From Acanthaster planci (Eukaryota; Echinodermata; Asteroidea; Valvatida; Acanthasteridae), in assembly GCF_001949145.1 (NCBI RefSeq), contig NW_019091443.1, forward strand, positions 126,001 through 178,963: DNA of 52,963 nt, written 5' to 3'. The first letter of the stretch is position 1. Each line of letters starts with the position of its first letter. A program made the position numbers and the translations under genes. Below the pieces are notes generated by a model. The model saw nothing but the letters and a program-made list of their open reading frames with translations, did no database searches and was not told where the DNA came from. Of this stretch, positions 51,592-52,963 are shown in pieces.

Positions 51592-52899
51592 CTAGGAAAC
51601 ATTAAAAACAGAAACATTAACCAATTAATGCCTGGAAAAAGCACATGTAACAAATAACCATTCAAACTTGTTAAACTAAACTTTACAAAATAAATGGCAT
51701 GTCTATTGAGATTGCTTTGATAAGATGGTCCGATAAAACTCATCAGTTCTTTTAGGGTTTATCCTGGAATGTGTTCAAGTCTTGTACATGTAAGTTCAGG
51801 ATTCTCTAATACGTAGGCCTAGATGGAGTTCTGTTGGATGCAATTGATAGATCTGGTCAAATATGCTGTGCTGCTGGTTGATAACACTGCAATCTGGTTG
51901 GTCAATCATTCTGCCATCTGACAATTTTAGTGTGCATCATGTCATTATAGAAGAGGTAGCTCCAGTCATGGCTCATGGCTACCCCTAGAGCTAGATTCTA
52001 CTACAATTTCTTACTCAAGCATCCGGAAGATTGCTTTGGTGACTGTAACAGAAGAAGTTATACAATCAGAGTTTTTGCTATGCATGCTGAGGCAAGTTAT
52101 TATGTCATTGCAGTGAGCTCACTTTATTTAAGAGTCTAGGGAGTGAATGATCAATTCACTCACTGACAATAACAACGAGGTACATGCAACTGGGAGCAGC
52201 ATGATGGTTACTGGTCACAGCGCAATAGAAACTTGCTACATCAAGACAACTATTTAAAAGAAAAATTGGATAATAGTTGGAGATTCCTACAGGATCAACC
52301 AATAATGTAGCATATACAACAGATCTATTCACAATCATGCCGACAGCCCAATTTACTGTAAAGCATATCCAGGTATTTTCACCTTGAAAGAATCCTCAAC
52401 TCCCTTCCTCTATTATTATGATTACAGATTTATTTTTGGAAGGGGATTTAGAGACAAGGTAGGTGTGGATGGTTGATATGGAGTCATGGGGTGTACAGAA
52501 GAGGGGACAGACCACTGGAGGATATAGGGTGCCATATTTAGTGTTGGGCTAGTGAAGACTCTCAAAACTGACAAGTACAGTTTTTTGTACATGTAAGTAC
52601 GCTAAGGGTACGCTTAGGACACACTAAGGGACTTTAATTATTATTCATTATGCAAGAATGTTAAATACTGACAGACTGAGGAACCTCATTTATAAAAGGT
52701 ACGAATACCATTCTTTATTAAAATTCATTTTCAGGCCTGACACTGATTTCACATTTTCAGACAGTAATTCAAAACATGTCAAATGAACTGGAAATGACAA
52801 CTGAGAGATTGGAAGTTCGAAGCTATTTAAATTACTGGGAAGAATTCCACATACGAAGTTCACTGTAATATCGCGTAATTACTACAAAAGTATCCTTAC

Positions 52900-52963
52900 T
52901 TTGATCGCTGAATGAAGACGATTCCAATAGGCATTGAAGAGCTGAACATTATAGGACAGAAAT
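52900..52963 (-). CDS. RIOX1: Candidate upstream RIOX1 exon at the right edge
   Basis: A donor ATCAAA|GTAAGG lies at 52899. The frame that joins phase 0 to the exon at 51591 reads LFNAYWNRLHSAIK with no stop back to the window edge. An acceptor-like TTCAG at 52942-52946 could shorten it. Homology to RIOX1 is not visible at this position, so this is weak. Confidence 0.3.

Overview
This is eukaryotic nuclear DNA from an animal. Its genes are split into short exons with GT-AG introns of roughly 0.2 to 3 kb, and the introns and spacers are crowded with decayed transposons. The four genes are clearly metazoan. The palindromic octamer ACATGTAC is very frequent, and there are LINE remnants with 3' ends like those of sea urchins, amphioxus and similar animals. 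Together these suggest a marine invertebrate deuterostome (echinoderm, hemichordate or similar); I cannot name the species.

Layout. (1) 1-3724, plus strand: ALKBH6, an AlkB-family dioxygenase, complete except for its first exon, which lies off the left edge. (2) 3725-12046: an 8.3-kb spacer between convergent genes, holding DNA-transposon remnants and possibly a long PPM1A 3' UTR. (3) 12047-about 27090, minus strand: a PPM1A/PPM1B-type protein phosphatase of 381 residues with five coding exons, a 5' UTR in the first of them and a likely promoter near 27.1 kb. (4) 27.7-30.0 kb, minus strand: a dead LINE with a second LINE 3' end nested in it. (5) About 31.6-36.2 kb, plus strand: an MCFD2-like secreted EF-hand protein of 170 residues in four coding exons. 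(6) 37808-51591 (possibly to the right edge), minus strand: the ribosomal oxygenase RIOX1/NO66 in at least 14 coding exons (576 residues seen), with its amino terminus near or beyond the right edge.

The genes form two convergent pairs, ALKBH6 with PPM1A and MCFD2 with RIOX1. They do not look like a functional cluster: two are 2-oxoglutarate/Fe(II) dioxygenases, one is a phosphatase and one is an ER cargo-receptor subunit. All reading frames join without frameshifts, and the known catalytic residues are present.

The rest is mobile-element debris: at least six short terminal-inverted-repeat or foldback elements, three or four LINE fragments (one with a 2A-like NPGP motif), a tRNA-like SINE, and several tandem duplications. 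I saw no convincing new biological system. The most interesting items are the 2A-like LINE fragment, the long foldback elements, a run of three DNA transposons in the last RIOX1 intron, and the ACATGTAC enrichment.
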